A stretch of 64,000 nt of DNA, from contig NZ_CP092334.1 of assembly GCF_018595685.2 (NCBI RefSeq), forward strand, positions 2,074,001 through 2,138,000, read 5' to 3'. Position numbers and translations under genes: made by a program. Shown here piece after piece: positions 41,768 through 50,644 of the stretch. Below the pieces are notes generated by a model that did not search any database, had not been told where the DNA came from, and saw nothing but the letters and a program-made list of their open reading frames with translations. The stretch comes from Flavihumibacter rivuli (GTDB lineage Bacteria; Bacteroidota; Bacteroidia; Chitinophagales; Chitinophagaceae). Positions within the stretch are counted from its first letter, which is position 1. Each line of letters opens with the position of its first letter.

Positions 41768-41813
41768 CAAAATTATGGACTGCAAAATTAACAATCCGAT
41801 CAAAATCAGCAAA
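41768..41813 (-). promoter_or_regulatory. rpsP promoter with tandem -7 boxes
   Basis: On the minus strand a -33 TTTG (41810-41813), exactly 19 nt spacer and -7 TAATTTTG (41783-41790) match the Bacteroidota consensus completely. A second TAATTTTG lies at 41768-41775, giving a possible tandem start. This is the best promoter in the window. Confidence 0.75.
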
Positions 41814-41844
41814 CTAAATTATTATTAATGAATGACTAAAATGA

Positions 41845-43173
41845 TCAGCGGCGACCGAAACCGGCCCCCAGCCTGCCTCCCATGGGCATTTTATTCATCA
41901 TTTTCATCATATCCTTCATCTGCTCGAACTGCTTCATGAACGCATTCACCTCTGCAATATCCTTACCTGAACCTGCTGCAATGCGCTTGCGGCGGCTCTG
42001 GTCAATACTATCGGGGTTAGCCCGCTCATATGGGGTCATGGAATTGATCATGGCCTCAATGCCCTTGAAGGCATCATCGGAAATATCAATATCCTTGATG
42101 GCCTTGCCCACACCGGGGATCATGCCCAGCAGGTCCTTGATATTACCCATCTTCTTGATCTGCTCCAATTGCTGCTTAAAGTCTTCAAAATCAAACTGGT
42201 TCTTCCTGATCTTCTTTTCCAGTTTCTTGGCCTGTTCCTCATCGAACTGGGCCTGGGCGCGCTCCACGAGGGTGGTGATATCACCCATGCCGAGGATACG
42301 CTGGGCCATCCTTTCCGGATAGAATACATCAAGGGTATCCAGTTTCTCACCGCTGGAAACGAACTTGATCGGCTTATTGACCGTGTATTTGATGCTAAGG
42401 GCGGCACCACCACGGGTATCACCATCCAGTTTGGTCAGTACCACGCCGCTGAAATCGAGCCGGTCATTAAAGGACTTGGCCGTGTTCACCGCATCCTGGC
42501 CGGTCATGGAGTCCACCACAAAGAGGATCTCCTGGGGATTCACAGCCGCTTTGATATTGGCCACTTCGGTCATCATCGCCTCATCTACAGCCAAACGGCC
42601 GGCGGTATCGATGATCACCACATTCTTATTGCGGCTCCGGGCCTCGATCACTGCCTTTTGGGCAATGGCTACCGCATCCTTATTCTCTGGCTCGCTGTAT
42701 ACATCCACCCCGATCTGTCCACCCAGTACCTTCAACTGGTCAATGGCCGCAGGACGGTAAATATCTGCGGCTACCAGCATGGGTGAAAGCCCCTTCTTGG
42801 TCTTCAGGTAGTTGGCCAGTTTACCGCTGAAAGTGGTCTTACCGGAACCTTGCAGACCGGCGATCAGGATCACAGCAGGATTGCCTTTGGCGTTGAATTC
42901 GCTTTCGGTTCCACCCATCAGCTCTACCAGTTCATCCTTCACGATCTTGACCATCAGCTGGCCGGGGCTAACCGATGTCAGCACCTTCTCGCCAATGGCC
43001 TTATCCTTGATCTTATCGGTAAATTCCTTGGCGATCTTATAGTTCACATCGGCATCCACCAGGGCGCGCCTGATGTCCTTTACCGTAGCGGCAACATTCA
43101 GCTCGGTGATCCGGCCTTCACCTTTTAACTGTTTAAAGGCCGATTCTAAACGTTCACTTAATGATTCAAACAT
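41845..43173 (-). CDS. ffh: Signal recognition particle protein Ffh
   Basis: This 442-residue SRP54 GTPase binds signal sequences of membrane proteins together with 4.5S RNA. The G-domain motifs are GLQGSGKTTFSGKLA (G1), DTAGRLAVDE (G3) and TKLDGDTRGGAAL (G4), and the C-terminal methionine-rich M domain ends QFEQMKDMMKMMNKMPMGG. Length is normal. Confidence 0.97.
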   Translation of the reverse strand: MFESLSERLESAFKQLKGEGRITELNVAATVKDIRRALVDADVNYKIAKEFTDKIKDKAIGEKVLTSVSPGQLMVKIVKDELVELMGGTESEFNAKGNPAVILIAGLQGSGKTTFSGKLANYLKTKKGLSPMLVAADIYRPAAIDQLKVLGGQIGVDVYSEPENKDAVAIAQKAVIEARSRNKNVVIIDTAGRLAVDEAMMTEVANIKAAVNPQEILFVVDSMTGQDAVNTAKSFNDRLDFSGVVLTKLDGDTRGGAALSIKYTVNKPIKFVSSGEKLDTLDVFYPERMAQRILGMGDITTLVERAQAQFDEEQAKKLEKKIRKNQFDFEDFKQQLEQIKKMGNIKDLLGMIPGVGKAIKDIDISDDAFKGIEAMINSMTPYERANPDSIDQSRRKRIAAGSGKDIAEVNAFMKQFEQMKDMMKMMNKMPMGGRLGAGFGRR

Positions 43174-43196
43174 ACACTGGGGTTTACTCCAAAAAA

Positions 43197-43224
43197 TTAA
43201 GGTGAACGCTAAGGTTCACCTTAA
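43197..43224 (-). terminator. Terminator of the sigma factor gene
   Basis: TTAAGGTGAAC-GCTAAG-GTTCACCTTAA is an 11-bp perfect stem; on the minus strand it is followed by TTTTTT. It separates rpoD from ffh. Confidence 0.85.
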
Positions 43225-43255
43225 ATGGATGGCAAATATACTTTAAGATGGGCGA

Positions 43256-44131
43256 TTATACACCCAGGTAGGTCCGCAACATTTTTGACCTGGAATTGGT
43301 CTTGAGCTTGGTAATGGCCTTATCCTTGATCTGCCTTACCCTTTCCCTGGTCAGATTAAACTTTTCACCGATATCTTCCAGGCTCATGGGATGGTCCACG
43401 CCGATACCGAAGAAATAGCAGATCACTTCCTTCTGGCGCTCGGTCAGGGTTTGCAGGGAACGGTCAATTTCCTGCTTCAGGCTCTCGTCGTGCTCCACTC
43501 CCTTGTCGGTTCGCTCCGCATTGGGGTTTTCCAGCACATCGATCATGGTATTGTCCTCCCCTTCGGAGAGTGGTGTATCCATGCTGACATGGCGGGCGGC
43601 TATGCCCAGGGTGGCAGACACTTCATCTGTATCCAGTTCCAACATTTCAGCCAATTCTTCGGGCGAAGGCTCGCGCTCGAATTCCTGCTCCAGTTGGGAA
43701 AATGCTTTCTGTATCTTGTTGGTGAGGCCCACCTTGTTCAATGGCAGGCGGACGATCCGGCTTTGCTCGGCAAGGGCTTGCAGGATGCTCTGGCGGATCC
43801 ACCAAACGGCATAGGAGATAAATTTGAAACCGCGGGTTTCGTCAAAGCGTTGCGCCGCCTTGATCAGGCCAAGGTTCCCTTCATTGATCAGGTCAGGCAG
43901 GGAAAGCCCCTGGTTCTGGTACTGCTTGGCCACGGAAACCACAAAGCGGAGGTTAGCCTTGGTTAGCCTGTCCAGGGCACGCTGGTCACCCTGCTTAATC
44001 AGGCGGGCCAAACGGACTTCTTCTTCAGGACTGATCAGTTCTACTTTACCGATCTCCTGCAGGTACTTTTCGAGACTCTGGGACTCACGGTTGGTAATAG
44101 ATTTTGAGATCTTGAGTTGACGCATGCTCAT
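43256..44131 (-). CDS. rpoD: Primary-type RNA polymerase sigma factor (sigma-70 family)
   Basis: This 291-residue protein has sigma regions 1.2 ([20 protein letters not shown]), 2 ([37 protein letters not shown]), 3 and 4 ([34 protein letters not shown]). It lacks region 1.1 and the non-conserved insert, the normal form of the Bacteroidota housekeeping sigma factor that reads TTTG/TAnnTTTG promoters. An ATG two codons in (44125) is an alternative start. Confidence 0.93.
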   Translation of the reverse strand: MSMRQLKISKSITNRESQSLEKYLQEIGKVELISPEEEVRLARLIKQGDQRALDRLTKANLRFVVSVAKQYQNQGLSLPDLINEGNLGLIKAAQRFDETRGFKFISYAVWWIRQSILQALAEQSRIVRLPLNKVGLTNKIQKAFSQLEQEFEREPSPEELAEMLELDTDEVSATLGIAARHVSMDTPLSEGEDNTMIDVLENPNAERTDKGVEHDESLKQEIDRSLQTLTERQKEVICYFFGIGVDHPMSLEDIGEKFNLTRERVRQIKDKAITKLKTNSRSKMLRTYLGV

Positions 44132-44444
44132 AGGCTGGGTTTGAGAGGTTTATGGTGCTTTTAAAAGGTTCGGTTTATTGTTAAACGCATGAATTAGAGT
44201 TTTCTTGCATAAATCACACGTCAGTTACGGTTGTCAACCCTACAAGGCAATTTAACAATTCAATAACCCTTAGCCAAAAAAATAGTATGTAAATAGCTGC
44301 TTTTCAGTGTTTTCACGGTGACCCTGTTTAATTTTAAAGCGCTATTTCCTTAACAAAAAATACTTTGGGGAATATTTTGCAGCGTCACAATATTTTCTAT
44401 TATTGCAAGCGTGGAAACAATATTGATTGATCATTGATTTGGAG
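44132..44444. other. Non-coding AT-rich divergent gap
   Basis: No gene was seen in this 313-bp stretch between the divergent rpoD and START-like genes. It is AT-rich with many short A and T runs and presumably holds both promoters. TATTATTG (near 44400) is a one-mismatch -7 box for the plus strand; no confident -33 element was identified. Confidence 0.4.
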
Positions 44445-44825
44445 ATGAGCAAGAAACAACAATTTACGTTGGAATACCCGGTGAGGTGTTCACCTTCTAT
44501 CTTATATGAATTCCTTAGCACGCCTGCCGGATTGCAGGAGTGGTTCGCAGATAAAGTAGACGAGAGAGACCAGGTGTTTAGTTTTTCATGGAATGGTTCT
44601 ACAGATAAAGCAGAGGTTTTGGAAAGTGAGGAGAACAGTTTTATCAGATTTCACTGGTTACATGCCCCCAAGGAAGAATATTTTGAATTCCGGATCGAAA
44701 AGTCCGATGTAACCAACCAGACCATTCTCGTGATAAAGGACTTCGCTGACAAAAAAGATATCAAGGACCAAAGCCAGCTTTGGGGCTACCAGGTTAAAGA
44801 CCTGTTTCACCGCCTGGGTAATTAA
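44445..44825 (+). CDS. START-like domain protein
   Basis: This 126-residue protein counts from ATG 44445. It matches the START/SRPBCC-type helix-grip fold found in Bacteroidota: YPVRCSPSILYEFLSTPAGLQEWFADKV, then FSFSWNGSTDKAEV and IRFHWLHAPKEEYFEFRI. Such proteins bind hydrophobic ligands; the ligand is unknown. Its stop overlaps the stop of the convergent gene by a few bases. Confidence 0.82.
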   Translation: MSKKQQFTLEYPVRCSPSILYEFLSTPAGLQEWFADKVDERDQVFSFSWNGSTDKAEVLESEENSFIRFHWLHAPKEEYFEFRIEKSDVTNQTILVIKDFADKKDIKDQSQLWGYQVKDLFHRLGN

Positions 44826-45442
44826 TTTGCCAACAAACCAGTCCAGAACTCCCATGCTTCCCGGATAAAATCCGGGGCAGTATCCCAGTTTTCTATCCCC
44901 AGGGTCATAGAGAGTTTCAGGTAATCCCCTGCAAAGACCTTGGCTTCCCTACCTTCCTCAAAAGCCAGCTTTAAAGGAATTGAACCGGGAGCGTCCACAT
45001 CATGTTCCCAGGGATCTTCGTGCGTGGCCACAAGGATGGGATAAGGTGCATCTTTTTCCTTTAGTTTTCGCATAACCGATAGGGAGAAGTCCCTGTGGTA
45101 TTGCCCTGCCAATAGAAGGCTGACCGTAAAAGCCTTGCCCCACCAGAAAAAGGTCCGGATCGCCATGACCTTCTCTTTGGAAAATGATTTTGGGTAATCC
45201 AGCATCACCCATGGCAATCCCTGGTATTGTTCTCCCTTGGAGACCCTGGGCGGCGCTTCAAAATAACTGCCTGGCAGGCTTTCTTTTTGTTGCAAGGCCC
45301 TTGCCGACATTTCAGCACCCATCCCGCCGAACAAGTCTACCACTTTACCAATGATGGCATTCTTCGTTAAAATAATGCCGGCATCTGTTACCAACCGCCT
45401 TTCCTGTTCTGAAAGCCTTATTTTTGTGCGATCCATAATCAA
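44822..45442 (-). CDS. Hypothetical conserved protein
   Basis: This 206-residue soluble protein is not recognised as a named family. A long mixed alpha/beta region includes LPWVMLDYPKSFSKEKVMAIRT and FFWWGKAF. No signal peptide or membrane helix is clear. It diverges from the LptF/G-type permease gene and converges with the START-like gene. Confidence 0.7.
   Translation of the reverse strand: MIMDRTKIRLSEQERRLVTDAGIILTKNAIIGKVVDLFGGMGAEMSARALQQKESLPGSYFEAPPRVSKGEQYQGLPWVMLDYPKSFSKEKVMAIRTFFWWGKAFTVSLLLAGQYHRDFSLSVMRKLKEKDAPYPILVATHEDPWEHDVDAPGSIPLKLAFEEGREAKVFAGDYLKLSMTLGIENWDTAPDFIREAWEFWTGLLAN
45419..45426 (+). promoter_or_regulatory. Candidate -7 box for the permease operon
   Basis: TATTTTTG lies 36 nt before the GTG start at 45463, inside the first codons of the divergent hypothetical gene. 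No clear -33 element. Confidence 0.35.
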
Positions 45443-45462
45443 TAAAGATATTCCGACTCACT

Positions 45463-46911
45463 GTGATAAAAAAACTCGATAAGCTTATCCTGAAGGCCTT
45501 TGTTGGCCCATTCATAGCCACCTTTTTTATCACCCTTTTTGTCCTGGTATTACAATTTTTCTGGTTATATATCGACGATATTGTAGGTAAGGGCCTGGAC
45601 CTGCTGACCATTGGCCAGTTGATCTCTTATGTTGCAGCGACCGTAGTGCCCCTGGCCTTACCGCTCGCCGTACTACTTTCCTCGATCATGACCTTCGGGA
45701 ACCTGGGCGAGACCTTTGAGCTGGTGGCCATCAAATCGGCTGGCATTCCCCTGCTAAGGTTTATGCGGCCATTGCTGGTGGTGAGCATTCTCATTTGCGG
45801 GGTAGCCTTTCTTTTCAATAATTACATCATCCCCGTATCCAACCTGAAGCTGAACAGGCTCAAGTACGATATCATCAATAAGAAACCAGCCTTCGACCTC
45901 AGGGAAGGGGCTTTCTATACCAATATTCCCAATTACGCCATCAAGGTTGGCAAGAAAGAAGCCGATGACTCCACCTTAAGGGATATCATCATCTATGAAC
46001 GCAATTTTAACCTGCAGGATAATATCATCATTGCCAGGAAGGGGATCATGAAGGTCTCCGATGACAAAAGGTTCCTGGAATTCAAACTGGAAGATGGCTG
46101 GAGGTACGAAGAAAGGGGCAGCAGGATGAATACCAATTCCGATTATATCCGGCTTGGCTTTAAGGAATTCAAAAAGGTATTTGACCTCAGCTCCCTGCAG
46201 TTGAACCAGACAGAGGACAGCCTGTTCAAGGACAACTACCAGATGCTCAGCGTCCGCCAGCTTAATAAGGCCATCGACTCACTGAAACGCACACCCGCAG
46301 TTTTCAAGCGCAAGCTGGGAACAGAGCTCTCACCCTATATCTACTTTACCCGGTACATGGATACCGGCTGGGCGGCATCAGGCAAGACCACGGCCATCAA
46401 GGACATGAAGGAGATGATCCCGGATTCCATGATGTCGCCCACCAATGAGCGGGTAATGTCGCAACTTTCCATCATCAAGAGTACGCTGGAGATCAATAAA
46501 ACAGATTATGAGAACCGCGCCAAGAACCTGAGGCTCCACAAAATGGCCTGGCATGAAAAATTCACCATGTCCATTGCCTGTCTCGTCCTTTTCCTCATAG
46601 GCGCTCCGTTGGGTTCCATCATCCGAAAGGGAGGAATTGGAACACCGCTAGTTTTTGCAGTGGTTTTCTTTGTTATCTTCTTCCTGCTGAACAATTTTGG
46701 TAAGAAGTTCGTGAAAGAGGCGGTAATGGGACCTGCTGAGGGCATGTGGCTGGCCACCTTTGTATTGGTGCCTATCGGGGGATTCCTGATCTATAAAGCC
46801 ATGCACGATTCCCAGTTATTCAACAAGGAATTTTACCACCGTATTTTCAAGAATCTCGGGCCCTATTTGCAGCGGATAAAAAACTTCCGCAGCAAACCGC
46901 AGGTGCAGTAA
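45463..46911 (+). CDS. LptF/LptG-family permease
   Basis: This 482-residue protein belongs to the YjgP/YjgQ family, whose members pair with LptBC to extract lipopolysaccharide from the inner membrane. Three N-terminal membrane helices (FIATFFITLFVLVLQFFWLY; LALPLAVLLSSIMTFGNL; LLVVSILICGVAFLFNNYII), a large periplasmic beta domain and three C-terminal helices fit the family. The start is GTG at 45463. There is an extra charged stretch before the C-terminal helices compared with E. coli LptF/G. Which of F or G it is cannot be told. Confidence 0.92.
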   Translation: MIKKLDKLILKAFVGPFIATFFITLFVLVLQFFWLYIDDIVGKGLDLLTIGQLISYVAATVVPLALPLAVLLSSIMTFGNLGETFELVAIKSAGIPLLRFMRPLLVVSILICGVAFLFNNYIIPVSNLKLNRLKYDIINKKPAFDLREGAFYTNIPNYAIKVGKKEADDSTLRDIIIYERNFNLQDNIIIARKGIMKVSDDKRFLEFKLEDGWRYEERGSRMNTNSDYIRLGFKEFKKVFDLSSLQLNQTEDSLFKDNYQMLSVRQLNKAIDSLKRTPAVFKRKLGTELSPYIYFTRYMDTGWAASGKTTAIKDMKEMIPDSMMSPTNERVMSQLSIIKSTLEINKTDYENRAKNLRLHKMAWHEKFTMSIACLVLFLIGAPLGSIIRKGGIGTPLVFAVVFFVIFFLLNNFGKKFVKEAVMGPAEGMWLATFVLVPIGGFLIYKAMHDSQLFNKEFYHRIFKNLGPYLQRIKNFRSKPQVQ

Positions 46912-46929
46912 CTTTAAAAAAACATTCGT

Positions 46930-47700
46930 ATGAAAAAGACGCCCACCTCCAGGCGAGCCTTCCTGTCCAACGGAACGAAGGCAGGATTGGCTATTTCCCT
47001 TGGGTCTTCCCTTATCGGATCAACCTTGCTGGAATCCTGTAAAAGCTCAAAGCCAACGGCAGGAGGCAGCTCCCCTTTCAGGACAGGTTTCGCACAACAG
47101 CCATTGCCCTATGATTACAAAGCATTGGAACCCTATATCGATGCCATGACCATGGAGATCCACTATACCAAGCATGCCGCTGCCTATGCCAAGAACCTGA
47201 ATGATGCAGCCCAAACGGAGAATGTAGACAAGTCGCAGCCCCTTGAAAATGTGCTGGCGAGGATATCCAAATATTCCGAAAAAATGCGCAACAACGCAGG
47301 CGGGCACTACAACCATGAACTGTTTTGGCAGAGCATGCGCAGTCCGCGTACAGACAATAAACCTGCCGGAACATTACTTGCTGCCATTGAAAGCAAATTC
47401 AACTCTTTCGCCAATTTCAAATCCGTGTTTGCCGATGCCGGCAAGAACAGGTTTGGCAGCGGTTGGGCATGGCTGATACTGACTGCAGACAAACAGCTAC
47501 TGGTCACTTCCACACCCAACCAGGATAATCCATTGATGGATATTGCCGGAACCAAAGGAACCCCTATCCTTGGGTTGGATGTTTGGGAACATGCCTATTA
47601 CCTCAAATACCAAAATAAGAGAGCTGACTATATTGACAACTGGTGGACTGTGGTGAACTGGGACTTTATCCAGCAGCGCTATGATATCGCCATGAAATAA
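46930..47700 (+). CDS. Exported Fe/Mn superoxide dismutase (Tat lipoprotein)
   Basis: This 256-residue enzyme converts superoxide to peroxide and oxygen. The metal ligands H78 (EIHYTKH), H129 (YNHELFW), D217 and H221 (LDVWEHAYYLKY) are all present. The N-terminus has a twin-arginine signal (SRRAFLSNGTKAGLAISLG) ending in a lipobox LESC with Cys37, so the enzyme is predicted to be exported folded with its metal and anchored to lipid. Cytoplasmic SODs lack this leader. It lies 18 bp after the permease gene and 20 bp before the CDF transporter. Confidence 0.92.
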   Translation: MKKTPTSRRAFLSNGTKAGLAISLGSSLIGSTLLESCKSSKPTAGGSSPFRTGFAQQPLPYDYKALEPYIDAMTMEIHYTKHAAAYAKNLNDAAQTENVDKSQPLENVLARISKYSEKMRNNAGGHYNHELFWQSMRSPRTDNKPAGTLLAAIESKFNSFANFKSVFADAGKNRFGSGWAWLILTADKQLLVTSTPNQDNPLMDIAGTKGTPILGLDVWEHAYYLKYQNKRADYIDNWWTVVNWDFIQQRYDIAMK

Positions 47701-47720
47701 TCACCAGTAAAACAGTTCAC

Positions 47721-48752
47721 TTGCAACAGCAAAAAGAAAACTTCAGGGTGCAGCAATGGGTAGTGACCATTGCTGTAATCTTATTCATCCTAAAGATCGC
47801 TGCCTGGTACCTGACCGGGTCTGTAGCCATTCTTACGGATGCGCTCGAAAGCACGGTGAATGTGATCTCGGGATTTATCGGCCTTTACTCCCTTTATGTT
47901 GCCTCCAAGCCCAGGGACCTTGACCATCCCTATGGACATGGCAAGGCCGAATTCCTCAGTGCTGCGGTAGAAGGCACCCTGATCATGATCGCGGGCCTGA
48001 TCATCATCTACGAGAGCATCAACAATTTCATCCATCCGCACGAGTTGAAAAAACTCGATTATGGTATGCTGTTAGTGGGGATATCCGGCCTGGTGAATTA
48101 CGTCATGGGATGGATAGCCATCAAAAGGGGCAAGAAAAACAATTCCCTCGCCCTGGTGGCAAGCGGTAAGCACCTGCAATCGGATACCTACTCAACCATC
48201 GGTGTATTGATAGGTATTGCCCTGATCTACTTCACGAAGATCCAGGTGATTGATGCCATTGTGGCCCTGATCTTCAGCTTCATCATCATCTTCACCGGCT
48301 ATAAGATCCTGAGGGAATCGCTGGCCGGCATCATGGATGAGGCCGACCATCAATTGCTGGAACAGATGATCAAAAGGCTGAATAGTGAGCGCAGGCCCAA
48401 CTGGATCGACCTGCACAATCTTCGGGTGATCAAGTACGGTAGTGTGCTGCATGTGGACTGCCACCTTACTGTACCCTGGTACCTGAACGTGCACCAGGCC
48501 CATGAGGAAGTGGATGCCCTGAGCCAGCAGATCCAGAAGGAATTCGGCGACAGCATTGAGCTCTTCGTTCACTCCGATGGCTGCCTGGATTTCTCCTGCT
48601 CCATCTGTACCAAGGAGGATTGCCCGGTAAGAAAAAATCCCTTCCAGCAGAAAGTGGAATGGACCCTGGAGAACATTATCTCCAATGAGAAACACCGACT
48701 GCCGGGTGCACCTTCACCCGTTGCGCAGCCTGGCAGCATCGACCTTTCCTAA
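47721..48752 (+). CDS. Cation diffusion facilitator transporter with Cys-rich tail
   Basis: This 343-residue CDF protein has six membrane helices, with membrane metal-site residues D40/E43 (TDALEST) and H151/D155 (GKHLQSDTYS), and the HPYGHGKAEFLSA motif. The usual ADAxHS motif is altered to TDALES. After the cytoplasmic domain comes a four-cysteine cluster C288, C293, C296, C301 (DGCLDFSCSICTKEDCPV), which could bind metal. Substrate (Zn, Fe or Mn) is not resolved. The start is TTG at 47721. It is in the same run as the superoxide dismutase. Confidence 0.92.
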   Translation: MQQQKENFRVQQWVVTIAVILFILKIAAWYLTGSVAILTDALESTVNVISGFIGLYSLYVASKPRDLDHPYGHGKAEFLSAAVEGTLIMIAGLIIIYESINNFIHPHELKKLDYGMLLVGISGLVNYVMGWIAIKRGKKNNSLALVASGKHLQSDTYSTIGVLIGIALIYFTKIQVIDAIVALIFSFIIIFTGYKILRESLAGIMDEADHQLLEQMIKRLNSERRPNWIDLHNLRVIKYGSVLHVDCHLTVPWYLNVHQAHEEVDALSQQIQKEFGDSIELFVHSDGCLDFSCSICTKEDCPVRKNPFQQKVEWTLENIISNEKHRLPGAPSPVAQPGSIDLS

Positions 48753-48787
48753 AAACCGCCTAATTTCGTGGCCCCAAATCAATACAT

Positions 48788-50152
48788 ATGCAAGTTTGGA
48801 AAGAATACCAGGAACAACATAAGGACAGGTTCCTGAACGAATTGCTTGACCTGCTGAGGATACCAAGTGTAAGTGCAAGAAGTGAACATAAGGAAGATAT
48901 GCGCAAATGCGCGGAGGCCGTACGCTCCAGCCTGCTCCAGGCGGGTGCCGATAAAGCCGAACTGCATGAGACTGCCGGCCACCCGATCGTTTACGGGGAA
49001 AGGATCACTGATCCATCAAAGCCCACCGTGCTGGTTTATGGCCATTATGACGTACAGCCAGCCGATCCGCTCAACCTTTGGCACAGCGGTCCTTTTGAGC
49101 CAGTGATCAAAGATGGCAAGATCTATGCCCGCGGTGCCTGCGATGATAAGGGACAATTCTATATGCACGTGAAGGCATTGGAGACCATGGTGCAAACCAA
49201 TACCCTCCCCACCAATATCAAGTTTCTTATTGAAGGCGAGGAAGAAGTGGGTTCCCCCAACCTGGCCAATTTCGTAAAAGCAAATAAGGAACTGCTGAAG
49301 GCCGATGTGATCCTGATCAGCGATACTGCAATGATCAGCATGGATACCCCATCCATTGATATTGGCGTCCGCGGCCTTTCCTATATTGAAGTGGAAGTGA
49401 CAGGACCAAACCGCGACCTGCATAGCGGCGTATATGGCGGCGCAGTGGCCAATCCCATTACCATCCTTGCAAAAATGATCGCGTCCCTTCATGATGAGAA
49501 CAACCATATCACCATCCCTGGTTTTTATGATGATGTGGTAGAAGCAACTGAAGCGGAACGCAAGCTGATGGCCGAAGCACCATTCAATGAACAGGAGTAT
49601 AAAGACGATCTCGGCGTGAAAACCCTTTGGGGTGAGAAAGGTTTCACCACCAATGAAAGGACAGGCATCCGACCGACCCTGGAACTGAACGGTATCTGGG
49701 GTGGTTATACCGGAGAAGGCGCCAAGACCGTATTGCCTTCGAAAGCATTTGCGAAGATCTCCTGCCGCCTGGTGCCCAACCAGCAATCAGACAAGATCAC
49801 CAAGCTGCTGATCGATCATTTGAACAAGATCGCCCCTGACTATATTACCATCAAGGCCGAGTTGCACCATGGCGGTGAGCCTTACATGACCCCGATCGAT
49901 TCGGATGGGTATAAGGCAGCAGCCAGGGCTATTGAAGCCACCTTTGGCAAGTCACCTATCCCGGTAAGGGGCGGTGGAAGCATTCCCATCTGTGCCTTGT
50001 TTGAAAAAGAACTCGGGCTAAAGATCGTTTTCATGGGCTTTGGTTTGGACAGCGACAACTTGCATTCACCCAACGAGAAATACGACCTGGCGAATTACTA
50101 CAAAGGCATTGAGACCATTCCGTACTTCCACAAGTTCTTTGCAGAGAAATGA
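48788..50152 (+). CDS. M20-family dipeptidase
   Basis: This 454-residue metallopeptidase hydrolyses dipeptides. Binuclear zinc ligands and catalytic residues are visible: H86/D88 (VYGHYDVQP), D119 (GACDDKGQ), the catalytic Glu pair in IEGEEEVGSP, SDTAMI and the late His in DSDNLHSPNEKYDL. Domain order and length fit the cytosolic non-specific dipeptidase (CNDP) type of the M20 family. There is no signal peptide. A strong terminator follows. Confidence 0.94.
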   Translation: MQVWKEYQEQHKDRFLNELLDLLRIPSVSARSEHKEDMRKCAEAVRSSLLQAGADKAELHETAGHPIVYGERITDPSKPTVLVYGHYDVQPADPLNLWHSGPFEPVIKDGKIYARGACDDKGQFYMHVKALETMVQTNTLPTNIKFLIEGEEEVGSPNLANFVKANKELLKADVILISDTAMISMDTPSIDIGVRGLSYIEVEVTGPNRDLHSGVYGGAVANPITILAKMIASLHDENNHITIPGFYDDVVEATEAERKLMAEAPFNEQEYKDDLGVKTLWGEKGFTTNERTGIRPTLELNGIWGGYTGEGAKTVLPSKAFAKISCRLVPNQQSDKITKLLIDHLNKIAPDYITIKAELHHGGEPYMTPIDSDGYKAAARAIEATFGKSPIPVRGGGSIPICALFEKELGLKIVFMGFGLDSDNLHSPNEKYDLANYYKGIETIPYFHKFFAEK

Positions 50153-50170
50153 TCAATTCTATGCTAGCAT

Positions 50171-50208
50171 AAAAGATCCCGGCACACCAGCCGGGATTTT
50201 TTATTTTT
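50171..50208 (+). terminator. Rho-independent terminator after the dipeptidase gene
   Basis: AAAAGATCCCGGC-loop-GCCGGGATTTTTT gives an 8-bp GC stem with T6 on the plus strand. Its T-run merges into the -7 box of the next gene. Confidence 0.9.
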
Positions 50209-50209
50209 G
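50202..50209 (+). promoter_or_regulatory. Candidate -7 box for hslR
   Basis: TATTTTTG lies 20 nt before the hslR ATG at 50230 and overlaps the preceding terminator T-run. Confidence 0.4.
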
Positions 50210-50229
50210 ACTGGACAAAAGAATTAGTG

Positions 50230-50619
50230 ATGGCCGAGAAAGAAAAACTTCGTATTGATAAATATCTCTGGGCGATCCGCCTCTTCAAGACCAGGAGCCA
50301 GGCGGGTGATGCCATTGATAAGGGCAGGGTAAAGCTGGAGGGCAACGCGGTAAAGGCATCCAGGGTGGTAGCGATCGGTGATCAATATGAGGTCAAGACC
50401 GAGACCCGCAAATGGGTAGTCAAGGTGACCGGGCTCTTGCATAACAGGGTCCAGTTTAGCGAAGCCATCAAGTATTACGAAGACCTTACGCCGATCGAGG
50501 AAAAGGAAAGGCTGGAGTTCCAGGCCTCCAGCTTCCATACCGGCAAGCGCCTGTCCAAGATCGGCCGTCCCACCAAAAAGCAGCGAAGGGACCTGGAAGA
50601 CTTCATGGATGAAGAATAA
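50230..50619 (+). CDS. hslR: S4-domain RNA-binding heat-shock protein Hsp15
   Basis: This 129-residue protein has an N-terminal S4 domain (KLRIDKYLWAIRLFKTRSQAGD, IDKGRVKLEGNAVKASRVV) and a basic C-terminus (RPTKKQRRDLEDFMDEE). It matches HslR/Hsp15, which recycles 50S subunits carrying a blocked nascent chain. A GTG one codon upstream is also in frame. Confidence 0.9.
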   Translation: MAEKEKLRIDKYLWAIRLFKTRSQAGDAIDKGRVKLEGNAVKASRVVAIGDQYEVKTETRKWVVKVTGLLHNRVQFSEAIKYYEDLTPIEEKERLEFQASSFHTGKRLSKIGRPTKKQRRDLEDFMDEE

Positions 50620-50644
50620 GGCATTTCAGGATATTTTGATAGAG

